Source of the DNA: Anthostomella pinea
Lineage: Eukaryota; Ascomycota; Sordariomycetes; Xylariales; Xylariaceae
NCBI GenBank assembly: GCA_963556695.1
Contig: CAUWAG010000020.1
Coordinates: forward strand, 868,001 to 932,000
Direction: 5' to 3'
DNA length: 64,000 nucleotides
Under the pieces are notes generated by a model, which was given only the letters and a program-made list of their open reading frames with translations, searched no databases and was not told the DNA's origin. Both the position numbers and the translations under genes were made by a program. Positions 10,137 through 21,298 of this stretch are shown here, piece by piece. Numbering within the stretch: position 1 is the stretch's first letter; each line of letters opens with the position of its first letter.

Positions 10137-12779
10137 ATGGCGTCAAGTCAACCCTCACTATCAGTTGCCGACCAGATTCGCCAACTCGAGGGAGCCCGCA
10201 AGCTTGTATTGGGCGATGTCACGTACTACCCCCAAGTCATCCAAGCAACACTGCCCATCATCGGACCCTCGTCCCAAGTCGAATTCCGAAGATGGGGTGC
10301 CGAGTTCCTTGCCGAAGCTTTCGCAACACCGGCCGTCCAGCTCAACCAAAAGGAGACACTTTCGCTGCTAGTACTGGAGACCCTGAAGCTGCTGGTAGAG
10401 GACGTCAACCAGGACGTCGTCGTGTTGAGGAGTGCTATACAGGCCGCTGCCAGCATATACCCGCTTGCGATGCGCTGGATGTAGGTTCCCCTCCCAAATT
10501 GTATGCGTTCGTAGACTCTGTAGACCTGCCACCATGTCTGTGACTATGCATGCAGATGTCTCGTCCATATCCCCTTCCGTATCTCCTTTGGGGGTTTGTC
10601 TCCTGAGGCCAGACTGCTGATCCTCGAGGTTCTGTCAGAATCAACAACTCCTACGATACTTCTACCTGGCAACGAATGACAGCCATCAAGACTAGAATAC
10701 TGCGAATCTGGGAAACTGCACCTGTAACTATACGCATGTGCTGCGTCAAGTTCGCCCAACGGATTGTGCTTGCACAGACACCGAGCGTCAACACAGAACC
10801 ACGGGTAGGAAGCCTCTGACAGATCCCTTGTAAGACTTGGTTGCTGACAATGGCTACAGCGTGGCGATCCCCTCGATATATCTCTCCTGATGATCCCACC
10901 GAATCATCCCGTACTCGAAGGACCCAGTCTCGAGGCTGAAGCATTTGGGCTGCTAGATAGGGTCTTGGGCGCCTTGCAAGACAGCAGCAGGTAAGGAAGC
11001 CAAACTCGGAGTATATCGGTAAAATCGGTGACTAAAGCGTATTTGCCTGCAGTGATGCTCTGATTGTCGATGCAACTCTCAATACCTTGTCCATTCTCAT
11101 CCGCATGAGACCTGCCACGTCCAGCCGGATTCTCAATACCCTCTTGAATTTCAACCCATTGAGACTTGCCAGCTCTCCCATGTCATCAAAGACAAAGGTT
11201 CTGGTCAAATCCATGGAGAAGACGACACGGATGTTGCTCATCCACCTGTCGAGACGGTATGTTCGCGCTCTGCATCAAAACGACCATCTCATCACTGACT
11301 TCGTAGCAGCGATCCCCACAATCCGCTTGCTGGCCGGATGCAACAATACGTTGAACGACTGATGCAATCACGAGCTGAACTTTTCGACGAGACAAGTCGG
11401 AAACGAGCAATGCCGGACCAGGGAAGCGCTTTGGAGGCCAAGCGCCAGCGCGTCGCCACTGTGCCTGCACAACCGCAGATCGAGATCCCTCCTCTGAAGC
11501 CCGGTCCTCGCAGCTTGGCAGAAGTCTTCACCTTGACCACCAATGAGGGGTTGAAGAATTTCAACGTAGGCGACATTGTTCCAGCACCGATTGCCGCCAA
11601 GATCAGTGTCCGGACAATTGCCCAGCTAGACCCCAGGCTTTTGGAGCTGGCTATCAACGTATGCCGACCATCCTCTTTCTTTCGATAAATGATTAGCTAT
11701 ACATAATCCCGTTGTTAAAATCACCCATCCTCAAATGTTAATACTGACAGGTCTTGCAGGGTATCAAAGAACGCCTGGTAGCTCTTCACGAAGCATCTCA
11801 GCAACCCATCAACCCTGAGACTGCACCACTGGGCGTAGAGGAGGATGATGATGACTACGAACCCGATTACTACGCGGCAGAAGATACCGAGCAACTGCTG
11901 AATAAGCTCGATTCCTCCCCTTCCGACGAAAGACGTGAATTGCAGAAGCCGGTGTTGAACGGTCTTGCATTACCGACGTTTTCCCTACCGCCACCACCGA
12001 TATTAGATTCGGACCAGGCTGCCAGGGTTGGACAAGGATCTGTCACACGCGTCTTCGGCACAATGAAGACACTCGAAGACCCTGCCGTCAAGAAGATGAA
12101 GGCTGGCATTAACAGATTGGCAGCTAATTCGTACGACCGCGACTCGTGGATTACCGTAATTACTCGCCTAGCAACCCGAGCCAATGCGGGTCTTGACGAC
12201 ATCTCGGTCAAGGAGGAGAGCAGCCAACTGGTCCTACCTACAAGCAGCGTCAATAACAGTATACGTGAAAGCCTCTACAGCTACGTCCTCGAAGACTTTC
12301 GAAAGCGTATCGAGGTAGCTGTGTCGTGGCTAAGCGAGGAATGGTACAACGACCGAGTACAACGTCAGGCTGCATCCGCTTCCGCAACACCACGTCATGT
12401 ACCGGCGCATTACGAAAAATGGGCTCTTCGTCTTCTCGATGGGTTCCTCCCATACCTCCACGCGCAGGATAAAGTTCTGACGCGCTTCCTCAGCGAGCTT
12501 CCCGAGCTGGACGCTCCAATTCTTTCGCGCGTCAAGACACTCTGTCGAGACCCGAGCTTAGTCCAGCTTGCTCTTACGAGCTTATACTATTTGATAGTAA
12601 TGCGCCCGCCCGTCCGGGATCTGGCGTTGGATGCAATTCAGGGGATCTGGACCGAGTATGAGGACTCTCGGCCCATGGCTGCCAAATATCTGCAAAAATG
12701 GCGTCCTGCCTTTCTGCAAGAGGCACAACAAGGTCTGGCTGCGAATGGCACACCGTTGGCAGCTAGCATCACGGCTTGA
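10137..12779 (+). CDS. PTA1: cleavage and polyadenylation factor subunit Pta1/symplekin
   Basis: Scaffold of the cleavage and polyadenylation factor that forms mRNA 3' ends in the nucleus. Six exons: 10137..10480, 10639..10804, 10860..10990, 11053..11256, 11310..11658, 11760..12779, giving 737 residues. The N-terminal part is the helical symplekin/Pta1 domain (RRWGAEFLAEAF, TWQRMTAIKTRILRIWE, CCVKFAQRIVLAQT). The middle carries NPLAGRMQQYVERLMQSRAE and FDETSRKRAMPDQ. The last exon holds the acidic linker and conserved C-terminal helices (YEKWALRLLDGFLPYLHAQD, IWTEYEDSRPMAAKYL). Exon 2 starts at 10639 because the exon before it ends in phase 2 and only this acceptor restores the conserved frame. 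That intron is about 158 bases, and a second AG at 10551-10552 would break the frame. All exon sums are divisible by three. Confidence 0.9.
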
Positions 12780-14156
12780 TTGGCGTGATCACACGATACC
12801 CCTTTACGTATGGCTGCTGTAAGCTATCTTGGCTTTTGCAAGTCGCGACGAGACGTTTTGGAATGTATTGTACGGTATCTTTATCTATTCCTCAGGGAGA
12901 TTCGGGGGTCTTGCGAGACATCCACGGCGGCATGGCATCGACAGGCGCACGCAGGGAGACTGGCGTTTGGAAAAGGATGTGGCGGTATCACTATGATTTC
13001 ATGATTATATCGATATGGCTGTATAGCTAGCTCATGAAGGGTCGGGGCGTTATCTGCGGAACGCCTCATATACCCGGATGTCGATGATTTTACCGCAACG
13101 CTCAAAGCACTTATGAGTTGACCTGCCATTCTTTTTGCGTGTCTAGAGCTGTGTCGCATGTTGGAGTGAGCTTAAGAGTGCTAAACAGACCAAAGAAGCT
13201 ACTTACCTAGGTCCCAGCATCATCGACGTCGTGCGAGATCCTCAAGATTCCCTGTTAATGCTCCATTCTCCCGAGAGGTTCTTGGAAATATGGCCGACTC
13301 TACTAGCAGTAACGAAGTGATGTAACATTCGCTTGCGGTGGTCTTTCTGCGTCGACCTAGGTGGCTACAGAGAACGAGCACGCCTCATTGAGGATACCTC
13401 ACGACGTCGTGACCCTGTCACCACAGTAGCGTGCCTATTATAACTCGCTTTCCTCTAGATCTAAAACGGGCAGTTGTCGGGGACCTAGCTCGTGGGTTTC
13501 GTGTTGGCGGAGGATGTAGGCCTCCTTCTGAGAGGAGGGACTAAAATACCTCCTACCTTGCCCACCCACCTACGACGTCGCAGCTTAGAATACATATTCC
13601 TGGATTATACCTACCTACGCACCAGATGTCGCCCCCTTGATGCTTAGCACCACCTCAGTTCTGATTTCAGTTTTAGGCATGATCTGCTTGTTGTGTTACC
13701 TGTGTTCGGTCAACTACCTCTCTGCATGTGACCCAGTGTAGTGTGCACAAAAGTTTCCCTTGACCCCTGAGACTGAGAATTCGGCACTGCTCAAGTGGCA
13801 CGACTCCTGCAAAGCCCTATCCCCCATGACTACATGCCTGGTCTTAGCATAGCATTGTCTGCTTATGGATGTGACAGCCATAGCTGGTTTTGTGAATTGT
13901 GTGTCTATCACGTCGCTGGCTGGGAACTGGTAGAGCCAAAGGGATGCGGAATGGCATCCACCTGACTTGCCAGCCACATTTTTCATTGCCCAAATAAGGC
14001 CTTCGTGAACTGAGGGAAGAATAGCAGGAGAGCCCCACGAAGAAGTCTTCCCACGCCAAACTTATGTAACTTAAGGGATCCCCTTGCAAAGTTGAGTAGT
14101 TGTACCGATGCAAAACTGCTCCGCTCCCAGAATGAACTGTATATTCTCAAGTAAAG
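12780..14156. other. gene-free spacer
   Basis: About 1.4 kb between the ends of the convergent PTA1 gene and the minus-strand secreted-protein gene. I see no protein-like reading frame, structured RNA or long repeat. GACGTCGT-type motifs recur (for example 13225, 13400, 13573) but are too short to interpret. Confidence 0.5.
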
Positions 14157-15012
14157 CTAAACCACTAGATCCTCTGCTGTGATGACGCTATCCCCAAATA
14201 TCACCATGGTGCTTAGCGGTGGCTGGTTGAAGTCTGCCTCGCCACGCTCCGAGATACCGTGCAATGCATAATTGACTTTGTCCGGGCTCATCATCGCGCT
14301 CAACTCCTGTTCCATGAAGTCGTAGAAGTAGTAGAGCATTTGAGCCCATGTTTTCTTCGAGCTGGAGAATAGCATGTCCTTGTTAGGGTCATTTTCCACA
14401 TCGCCCTTGTCGAGCACCAGCTTGACGTTTTTGGGCTTGATGCCGAGCCTCTTGGCTTCGTTGAACGCAGCTTGTATGTTGGCGAGCTGATCCTTCCAGT
14501 GGTTCTGCCAATCATATTGAGGGTCGACATGCGCTAGAATGTGCCATTTCTCCGATGTGCCCCGTGGCTTCATGGTCGCCGCGACTCCCAGGCACGTGTT
14601 CAGACCTGAAGTCCACAGATACTGTCCGGATCTGCTCCTGACCGTTCTTCTACCCACGCCGTATGGATCATAAACTTTGAGGAATCCGTCCCACATTGTG
14701 TTCATGTCGCCATAGGGTCCATAGTATTTTTCGCCCGCTCTCGGTGCTCTCTCAGAGAGTACGTGATTATTTCGATACTGCACCGTCTTGGGGAAGCCAT
14801 CCTGATGGGGACGACTGGCAAGTCTGCTCTACGAGTCAGCTTCCGGAACCGGCATGGCTCCCCGTTCCGAGGAGGTTGGGGGTTGAAACATACATGGTAG
14901 AATTCACAGTATCCCCAGGAATAGATGCCGGAGTTGAAGCGGGTAGCGCGATTGTGACTATAGCCAGAGGGGCTGACAACGCCCAGGCAAGAATGCATTT
15001 GCTGATGTACAT
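14157..15012 (-). CDS. secreted protein with CheD/CNF-like Cys-His motif, copy 1
   Basis: No family recognised with certainty. Two exons, 15012..14894 and 14823..14157, give 261 residues. The joint is phase 2 (AT plus A). Exon 1 encodes a signal peptide of about 22-25 residues (MYISKCILAWALSAPLAIVT). The mature protein has tyrosine- and glycine-rich segments. Around residues 120-150 it has the motif TSGLNTCLGVA, then KWHILAHV 21 residues after the cysteine (counted to the AH histidine). This resembles the T-x-G-L-x-x-C ... A-H-V core of CheD glutamine deamidases. The rest is helix-rich, with DKGDVENDPNKD and LYYFYDFMEQEL. A related protein is encoded at 29434..30083. The deamidase role is inference; a secreted effector or self-recognition protein is equally possible. 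A short inverted-repeat element starts 341 bases upstream. Confidence 0.75.
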
Positions 15013-15352
15013 AGCTGCGTCGAAAGGTCCGATTGGAAATCCAGCCTAACTGAGCGATTGGTGCGAAGTGATGCAGCTTCCAGGCCAGTGTGAATGAAGA
15101 ACAGCTCTTCTTTGGATGCCCAAGGAATGAGGCGAGATTGACTGTCAAGGATGACTGTGGTGGTTGGTTGACTGGGTTGGTTGTAGTGCTTAAAGTCTAT
15201 GCTAGTGGTCTCAAGAACGGTGGGACGTGACAAGCAGTCGACCTATATACACGTACAACTGGCTTCTGAAGCCAATTCAGGCCTCCATAAGGGCGTGCCG
15301 TACCAAGGATGACTGGAAGGTGGTCCCGGCGGTGCCGGTCCGGATGTAAGTA

Positions 15353-15786
15353 CATGTGTCCAGGATGGTAATAGTTAGCGGTTCCTCGTGACGGTGGCCT
15401 TTAGGCTTGTTAAAAACACGCAAAGTTCTGATTCATAATAATGTAGGGCCAGATGAAGTTCTTGGTATCCGCTCTTCGGTGGGAAAGCTGGGAGGAATGT
15501 CATACAAGTTAACAGGCTTCGATACCAACAGAGCGATGATCATCGCTGGACCCTGGTAGCCTCCGAGAAGTCACTGGGATGGAAGCGACTTTGTCGACCG
15601 AGTGAACTGCTGCCCGCCTACAGCCAATGGCTATGAGTAGTATGCATCCTTGTCGTCCGTCGGTGTCAGTTGACGCTTATTAACCTAGTACGTGGCGATA
15701 ACAACGATAGAACTTTATTCCCATATTTATAGCAGTATATAAATAGGGGTATGGGGCACGCTACTGGTTACCATCCTGGACACCTA
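15353..15786. mobile_element. TA-flanked inverted-repeat element (MITE-like), copy 1
   Basis: The left end reads CATGTGTCCAGGATGGTAAT. The right end, read on the other strand, is TAGGTGTCCAGGATGGTAAC. Both are flanked by TA (15351-15352 and 15787-15788), the target duplication of Tc1/mariner-type elements. No transposase frame is present, so it would be non-autonomous. Internal sequence near the left end (TAGCGGTTC, CAAAGTTCTGAT) is shared with the copy at 30458..31056. The ends are diverged, so the insertion is not recent. Confidence 0.7.
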
Positions 15787-15937
15787 TATATTATTAGTAC
15801 CCATTAATCCTTCTGCACCTGATCCGCTCCTGGAGGGTCTTGTTGCCACTGACTTTTGGATGGCGAGAATAGCAGGTGTGCGACGACTTGAGCTGCGCGT
15901 GGAGTCTTGTAGCCGTACCCGAGCATACTGTGATGAT

Positions 15938-16040
15938 ACACTCAACCCTCATAAGGCTCCGTACGCGCATGATGGTAAGATAAATTTACCTACCGTTTGC
16001 TGAGACGTATGGTGTACGGAGACTCATGAGGGCTCAGTGT
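15938..16040. mobile_element. 103-bp inverted-repeat element
   Basis: Near-palindromic ends of about 28 bases: ACACTCAACCCTCATAAGGC at the left, and ACACTGAGCCCTCATGAGTC read inward from the right, both continuing into TCCGTAC. The centre is AT-rich. A matching single end occurs at 43543-43572. The size and ends suggest a miniature element or a fold-back remnant. It has no coding capacity. Confidence 0.55.
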
Positions 16041-16472
16041 CTCTTAAACACCGCACCCTTTGACAATATCCTGCAGTCAACCAATGTAGCAAGCACACCG
16101 ATAGCTCTCTCTCTTTCTCTCTGCAGTGCCAGGACAGCATCATAGTTTCAATTGAATTCGAATTTACGCACGAAATTCAACACGAGGTTGTTCGAAGACT
16201 TGTTCCGCTTTGTGATACCTCCTACGATGGCGGTCGCTGGTTCCGGCGTGGGCGGCTCCCATTGTCGTCTGGTCTTTGTCCGCCGTGTCTCTACTGGCCC
16301 GCAAAGACCGAGTCTCGAGTTGATAATGGCAGAGGGGCCCGTGTTTTTCTGTCGCACGTATGGTCGCTTGTCACCAATATTGTGTTCTTCAGGTCTTCAT
16401 AATTGCCGAGGAAACGGCGCTCATAGATACACCTTACTATAAGCAGGCTACTAAGACGAACTTCCGATCGCA

Positions 16473-18090
16473 ATGGCATGGCCTCCTAACGTCCCGACAT
16501 GGAATGTGAGTCTCTCATCTGCTTTCAATCCGTTCTCATCACGAATCGATCTACCAGCTTCGTGTCTCGTTTTCTGTTTGGTGGAGAACGTGGTCACTGA
16601 TGATGTAGTATAGGCACCGCATCCATTCGAGAGCTACACCGGTGGTGTAGCCCCCGTGCGTAAGTCTCCACCCGGTGTCAGATCGCCTCTGGCCGCCAAA
16701 TGGTATATCAACTGGAGTCACCAGCGGCTAACGCCGGTGTATGTAGGGCTCGAAACGGTCTCCTTTAACAACATGGCCGGAGCGTCGACACGCATGTGTA
16801 AGACGCTTCAGAGGCTTCCACGGGCAGGTGGCAGCGGCGTAAAAAGGACCAGAGAGAGCTTGCTGAATGAGACGGAAATGCAAGAAATGCTGAGTAGGTT
16901 TATATTCTGCGAGTGCTCGAGAGACCGTCGACCTTTCCATTGATTAACCTTGGAGCACGGCAGATGCGTTCAAATGTGCGCAGCGACCGCAGGAGGAGAA
17001 GAGTTGTGAGTGGCTATCTCCATCATATACAGCCGGCAGTGAAACTTCTTGGCTGACACTGAGTCATCGCAGTGGGCATATACCAATAAGAACATGTGCG
17101 ACGTACCTCGCGACCCGCTACTGACGCACGATTGGGCGAACTGGCAGACAGGCGAGAGGGCAGGAATAGAAAGACAACAAGTGAATTTGGTTCGCGACTT
17201 CAACGCCGCATGGATCCAAATAGCTGCGCAACCGCGCCGACGTTTGACGAGCGACGTCAGGTATCGCTGCCTCATATTCATCCACCGACACCTCACAGGC
17301 CGAGTCGAAGAGGCGACGGGATTAGATCTCGATAGGGTATATTCGGTATCGATTTGGGATCGTGAGGTATGTGGGCTGTATCCTTTTCCCACCCACGGCC
17401 GCGGAGGCGCTGTCGAACCACAACGACGGTGATGCCAAGGGGCATTGACCGACCGCTTGCATTCCGGACGGCTATGACCGGTCGTTAACTGATGGTTTCC
17501 AGCGGGACGAGACGATTTGGCACAATCCGTGGCCGCACGACGGTAATGATCGATGGAATGATATCCAAGACTATTGGACCGATATACCTCACACTTGGCA
17601 GCGCAACGGCGTGAATATCAATTTCGCCGCCAACCTCGTCAGGCGTGATTACACTTCGCTCGACCTGCTCCAAGGTATGACGCATCAGGAGATGAAGGGC
17701 TCCTTGACGCAGTTCGCCGTGCTAGGTACCATCGGAACCGTGATGCGCAAGATGATTAACACGCCGGGCGTGGGCGTCCCATTCCCGGGGATATTCCCGG
17801 GGATTCCCCTTGCGCCAGTTGGGCCCCTGACGGTGGATGATACTTGCGAGATCCCCTCGGGCATGACCGAAATTTCGGATATGATATGCTTCATCATCAA
17901 GACGATCAGAAAGAATGGCCTCGACGTGGCCGCCAACCTGAGGGGGAATGGTGCCGCGACTCAGGCGCACATCGCCAGTGTGTGGAGAATAAATGACAAC
18001 CCATACTTGAAAAGGATGGTCCGCCTCCAGCTAAACGCATACTTCCAAGCCCCCGAGCGATGTATTATCAACGCTGTCTGTCCGCCCTGA
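16473..18090 (+). CDS. orphan hypothetical protein, several exons
   Basis: Not recognised. The two 3' exons are well supported: 17073..17366, opened by CTGAC plus CGCAG and closed by a GTATGT donor, and 17503..18090, opened by TTAACTGAT plus TTCCAG. They join in frame and encode about 293 residues. These are rich in tryptophan (WANW, IWHNPWP) and end in CIINAVCPP. A proline/glycine-rich segment lies around 17760-17830. The 5' end is uncertain. An ATG at 16473 starts MAWPPNVPTWN with a GTGAGT donor, and likely exons follow at 16614..16659, 16747..16797 and 16964..17005. My phases do not close between the last of these and 17073, so at least one border is wrong or the gene carries a frameshift. 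No signal peptide or membrane span is seen. Confidence 0.6.
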
Positions 18091-20089
18091 GTGCTAGTCG
18101 AGCATCGGAGACTGTGGCTACCGGGTTGCAGGCCCCGAGAGTACTTAGTTTTTGTATATGGCATTTCCAATTCCCAGCTTTCCAAAATCTTAGTCCAATG
18201 AAATCCGTCGAAATTGTGTCTAGACGCAAGGATTGACTGACCAGGTGTTGAATACACGGATGTTCATTGATCCTATTGATTGTTCTGCTCTGTGTGCAGA
18301 GATTGATTATCCGCTTCTTGGTGGGTCAGATGCCCTGTGCGTCTCTGCCCCACTGGAGATCTTCCGGTGCCTATCTCCGGCTCCCATTCAACACCAGGCC
18401 TATGTGTCGATATCGATGTCTCTGTGTTATAACGTGCTGGGTAGACCCAGGTGGTGTTGGACGACAGTCTGCTCCACCTGCCCGTTGATTAGGGTTGAAG
18501 AAAAGGGGAACATGCATTGTGGCATATTGACGCGGCTGCGCGTGCTTTTCTCATCATCAGATATACCCTCGACGCTACCGATAGGCAAGCCCCCAGGTCA
18601 AGAGGGCGAGCTCAAGTTGCAGGGTGCAGAGTTTCAAGAGGTGTCATCCGGCCGGGCCGTTGGGTTGATCTTGAGACGATCGGAAGCATAGATCGAGGTG
18701 ACATCGCTTATCGTGTGGTGTTTCGAAACACGTTGACCCCGAGGGCCGTTGACCCCAAGGGCAAGGCTGCCACTCATCGATGGGTCCATTTGACTTCAAA
18801 CAGCTCCGAGAACAGAAAGATGCTGTGCCGAGTTGTCATAAATAGTAGACTCGTAGGTATGGTAGGATGGGTGATGAGAGTGATCGATGCCGACCCCAAA
18901 TAGGAGGAGATTGCCATGGAGCAATTCAATGCCTAATGATGCACAATGCACGCGCGCGTACCCCTATGCTCATGCCCATGCTCATGTCGAATTTCCGATT
19001 GGCAGTTGGAACAATGGACGGCAGCCCTGAATGGTGACAGACATCTTCGAATATGATGCTGTTGAAGACGACGACGACGAGACGGACAGGTGGAATCCAT
19101 GGATCTCCAACTAATAGCATGCGGGATGACGGCAGCACATGCAGCTTCAAGGTTGAGCCTTGAGGGTGGTGGCAGCTGGTTGCCGGGACAAATTGGAGTG
19201 GCGTTTCATCAGTGGTGGTAGCGCCTTATAGGTGACCCTACTGCCCGTCTCCAGATCCATGTCATTGGTGGATGGAGAGCGGCATTCTCGGGTACCTGCT
19301 GAAGCCTGAAGCCGATGGCGAACGCTTAACTCCAACGAAGGGCCGTGCGGCCATGTTAATGGCCCGCCGTCAATACAAGCTGGAGCCAACAACATTGAAC
19401 ACCCGACACATCATCCCATGCCACCTCAGCCAGCCAGCTGCCAGCGAGCATCCAGTGTTGTTCATTCTCAATATGCCGTAATAACATGACATGGGAAATC
19501 TCTCGCTTGCTCTCCCCCATTCTCTCTTGTCCCTGTGCCCTGAATGCAGACAGCCATTCCCTTGCCATTCGAAATCTGCTACTACCTTACACATCGTGGA
19601 TCAAGCACCTGCCCTGTCTGACAACCACGTCGATCTACCGCCAGTCCAAACGCAATATCTGCTCCTTTGCTGCATGAACGAACCACCCTCGACAACGATA
19701 CCCACACCCGAAGCCCGTCCGCTCCCACGAGGTCATGAGATATGCCCAGTCGACTCCTGAAATCCCGACCTCAGTTCATCCCCAACCGCAGACACCACGG
19801 CATTGAAAACGGTAAGTCGCAACGAATGCTGTCTTTCCTTTCACACGCCATGTGGTTAGGAGCATATGTGTCTCCTGAAACACCAGCCCGCCAGCCCGCA
19901 TAGAGATCGGGCCTCACCTCTTTGTTGGGGGCTCGATCGAGGCCAGCAAACAAAGCACATACCCTGCACCCTTCCGGCGAGAAACATGGTCGAACTGCAG
20001 TTGACAATTGTCCACCAGAGCCCGCCTATCTGGATGCCGCCTCAGATGCGAACTTAAGAATAAAGCTTGCGCCTGCTTCAAACGGCGCT
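18091..20089. other. gene-poor spacer upstream of the She3-like gene
   Basis: About 2 kb without a convincing gene. Reading frames at 18233-18903 lack codon-level or motif support. A CTCATGCCCATGCTCATG-type microrepeat lies near 18969-18987. The last 300 bases are the leader of the She3-like gene. A short frame from ATG 19743 ending in a GTAAGT donor (19811) could be a 5' exon, but it does not join the downstream frame in an obvious way. Confidence 0.45.
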
Positions 20090-21298
20090 ATGAACACATA
20101 CAATCGCAACGGCGCAGCGCTCAATTCGAATCCCGACCCTTATGCAAACGCCGGCTCCTCGCTCAACCGCACCCCAAGGGCACCCCCTACCATCCGCACT
20201 GTCCCAAGCTTCGAAGCTGCCTCCGAAGATTCTTCCTCCGAGTCGCCTTCAGCACGGAACAGCGGCTTCTCCAGCTCCGTACACAGTAATGTCAGCGGCG
20301 CGTCCTACGTATCCCTGTTACCACCAGCGCACAGTGGCTCGACTGTGAGGTTAAAAACGCAATCACACCAACAGGATCTGTCGTCAAGATACCAGTGCGA
20401 GGGCTCACAGATGTCGTCGAGCGATGCAACCGTCACAGGCAAGGAAAACGCGGCAGACCACCGCATGTCGTTGCAAGTACCGGAAGCAACACCTGTGGAA
20501 GAACAGTCCAGTTTTGCGCGAGAGAGCTCACCACAATGGGACGGCGCGGTTGGCAAGGCTGGGCTGGGAAAGACGGGCAGAGTGATCAACAAGCTCGTGT
20601 CCGACAATGAAGCATTGAAACGTGACATCAAGATTGAGAGGATGAAGGCCGAAGAATCGAAACAAGCCGCTAAGCTGGTTGAGGACAAGATGGAGCGCAT
20701 GGTCTCCGACTATGAATCACGGCTTTTGGAAGCCAATGTCACCAAGACCTTGTTGAGTCGGAAAGAACGACAGGTGGAACACCTACAGTCGGCAGTCGAG
20801 TTGGAGAAGAAACGTACCGCCGATGCTCAGGAACGAGAACGGACATGGCGAGAGGAGATGGAGAAAGGGCGGCGCGACACCAAGATACAGGTCGAGGAGG
20901 CAAACACTCAGGCGGCGTTGATGGAAGGCCGGTACAATGCCATTTCATCGCATTGGCGGGACCAAGGTGAAGAAGTGAAACTGGCAATGACCAACTTGAA
21001 CGGACGGATATTGACACTGGTCGATGAGCGGAGGAGTGACGACCGGAAGATTGGTATCCTGCGGGATCTATGCGACCAACAGGACGGCAACATCCGGGAT
21101 CTCAAGAGGCAAAATGAAGAGATCAACCAACAGTTTGAATCCTACAAGCGCGAACAAGAAGCGGCCCTGAGAGATATCAAGAAGGCGGCTGGGGAACGAG
21201 AAGAGGAGCAATCCAGAACGATCGAAGAGACGAAGCAAGTACTTGCCAAGCTTAAATGGGCGCTCAACGTCAAACGTGAGGTGAAGGGCGCGCAATGA
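20090..21298 (+). CDS. She3-like coiled-coil protein
   Basis: Resembles fungal proteins annotated as SWI5-dependent HO expression protein 3, a myosin/mRNP adaptor for mRNA localisation in yeast; the role in filamentous fungi is less clear. One exon, 402 residues from ATG 20090. The open frame extends upstream to 19922 but has no ATG before 20090. Residues 1-155 are serine-, asparagine- and proline-rich low complexity. The rest is almost all heptad coiled coil starting at GLGKTGRVINKLVSDNEALK, through SYESRLLEANVTK-like heptads and KERQVEHLQSAVELEKKR, to QFESYKREQEAALRDIKKAA, ending LKWALNVKREVKGAQ. The GKTGRVINKLVSDN and LKWALNV blocks are what made me choose She3 over a generic coiled coil. 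A missing N-terminal exon cannot be excluded. Confidence 0.75.
   Translation: MNTYNRNGAALNSNPDPYANAGSSLNRTPRAPPTIRTVPSFEAASEDSSSESPSARNSGFSSSVHSNVSGASYVSLLPPAHSGSTVRLKTQSHQQDLSSRYQCEGSQMSSSDATVTGKENAADHRMSLQVPEATPVEEQSSFARESSPQWDGAVGKAGLGKTGRVINKLVSDNEALKRDIKIERMKAEESKQAAKLVEDKMERMVSDYESRLLEANVTKTLLSRKERQVEHLQSAVELEKKRTADAQERERTWREEMEKGRRDTKIQVEEANTQAALMEGRYNAISSHWRDQGEEVKLAMTNLNGRILTLVDERRSDDRKIGILRDLCDQQDGNIRDLKRQNEEINQQFESYKREQEAALRDIKKAAGEREEEQSRTIEETKQVLAKLKWALNVKREVKGAQ

Noticed and set aside
10481..10638. A small extra exon in PTA1 starting at 10553 after GCATGCAG
   Set aside because: Any exon of that kind with an available GT donor breaks the conserved frame; a single intron from 10481 to 10638 keeps it.
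18233..18903. Two overlapping plus-strand ORFs of 128-152 codons
   Set aside because: No family signature or signal peptide; frames overlap in different phases; likely chance.
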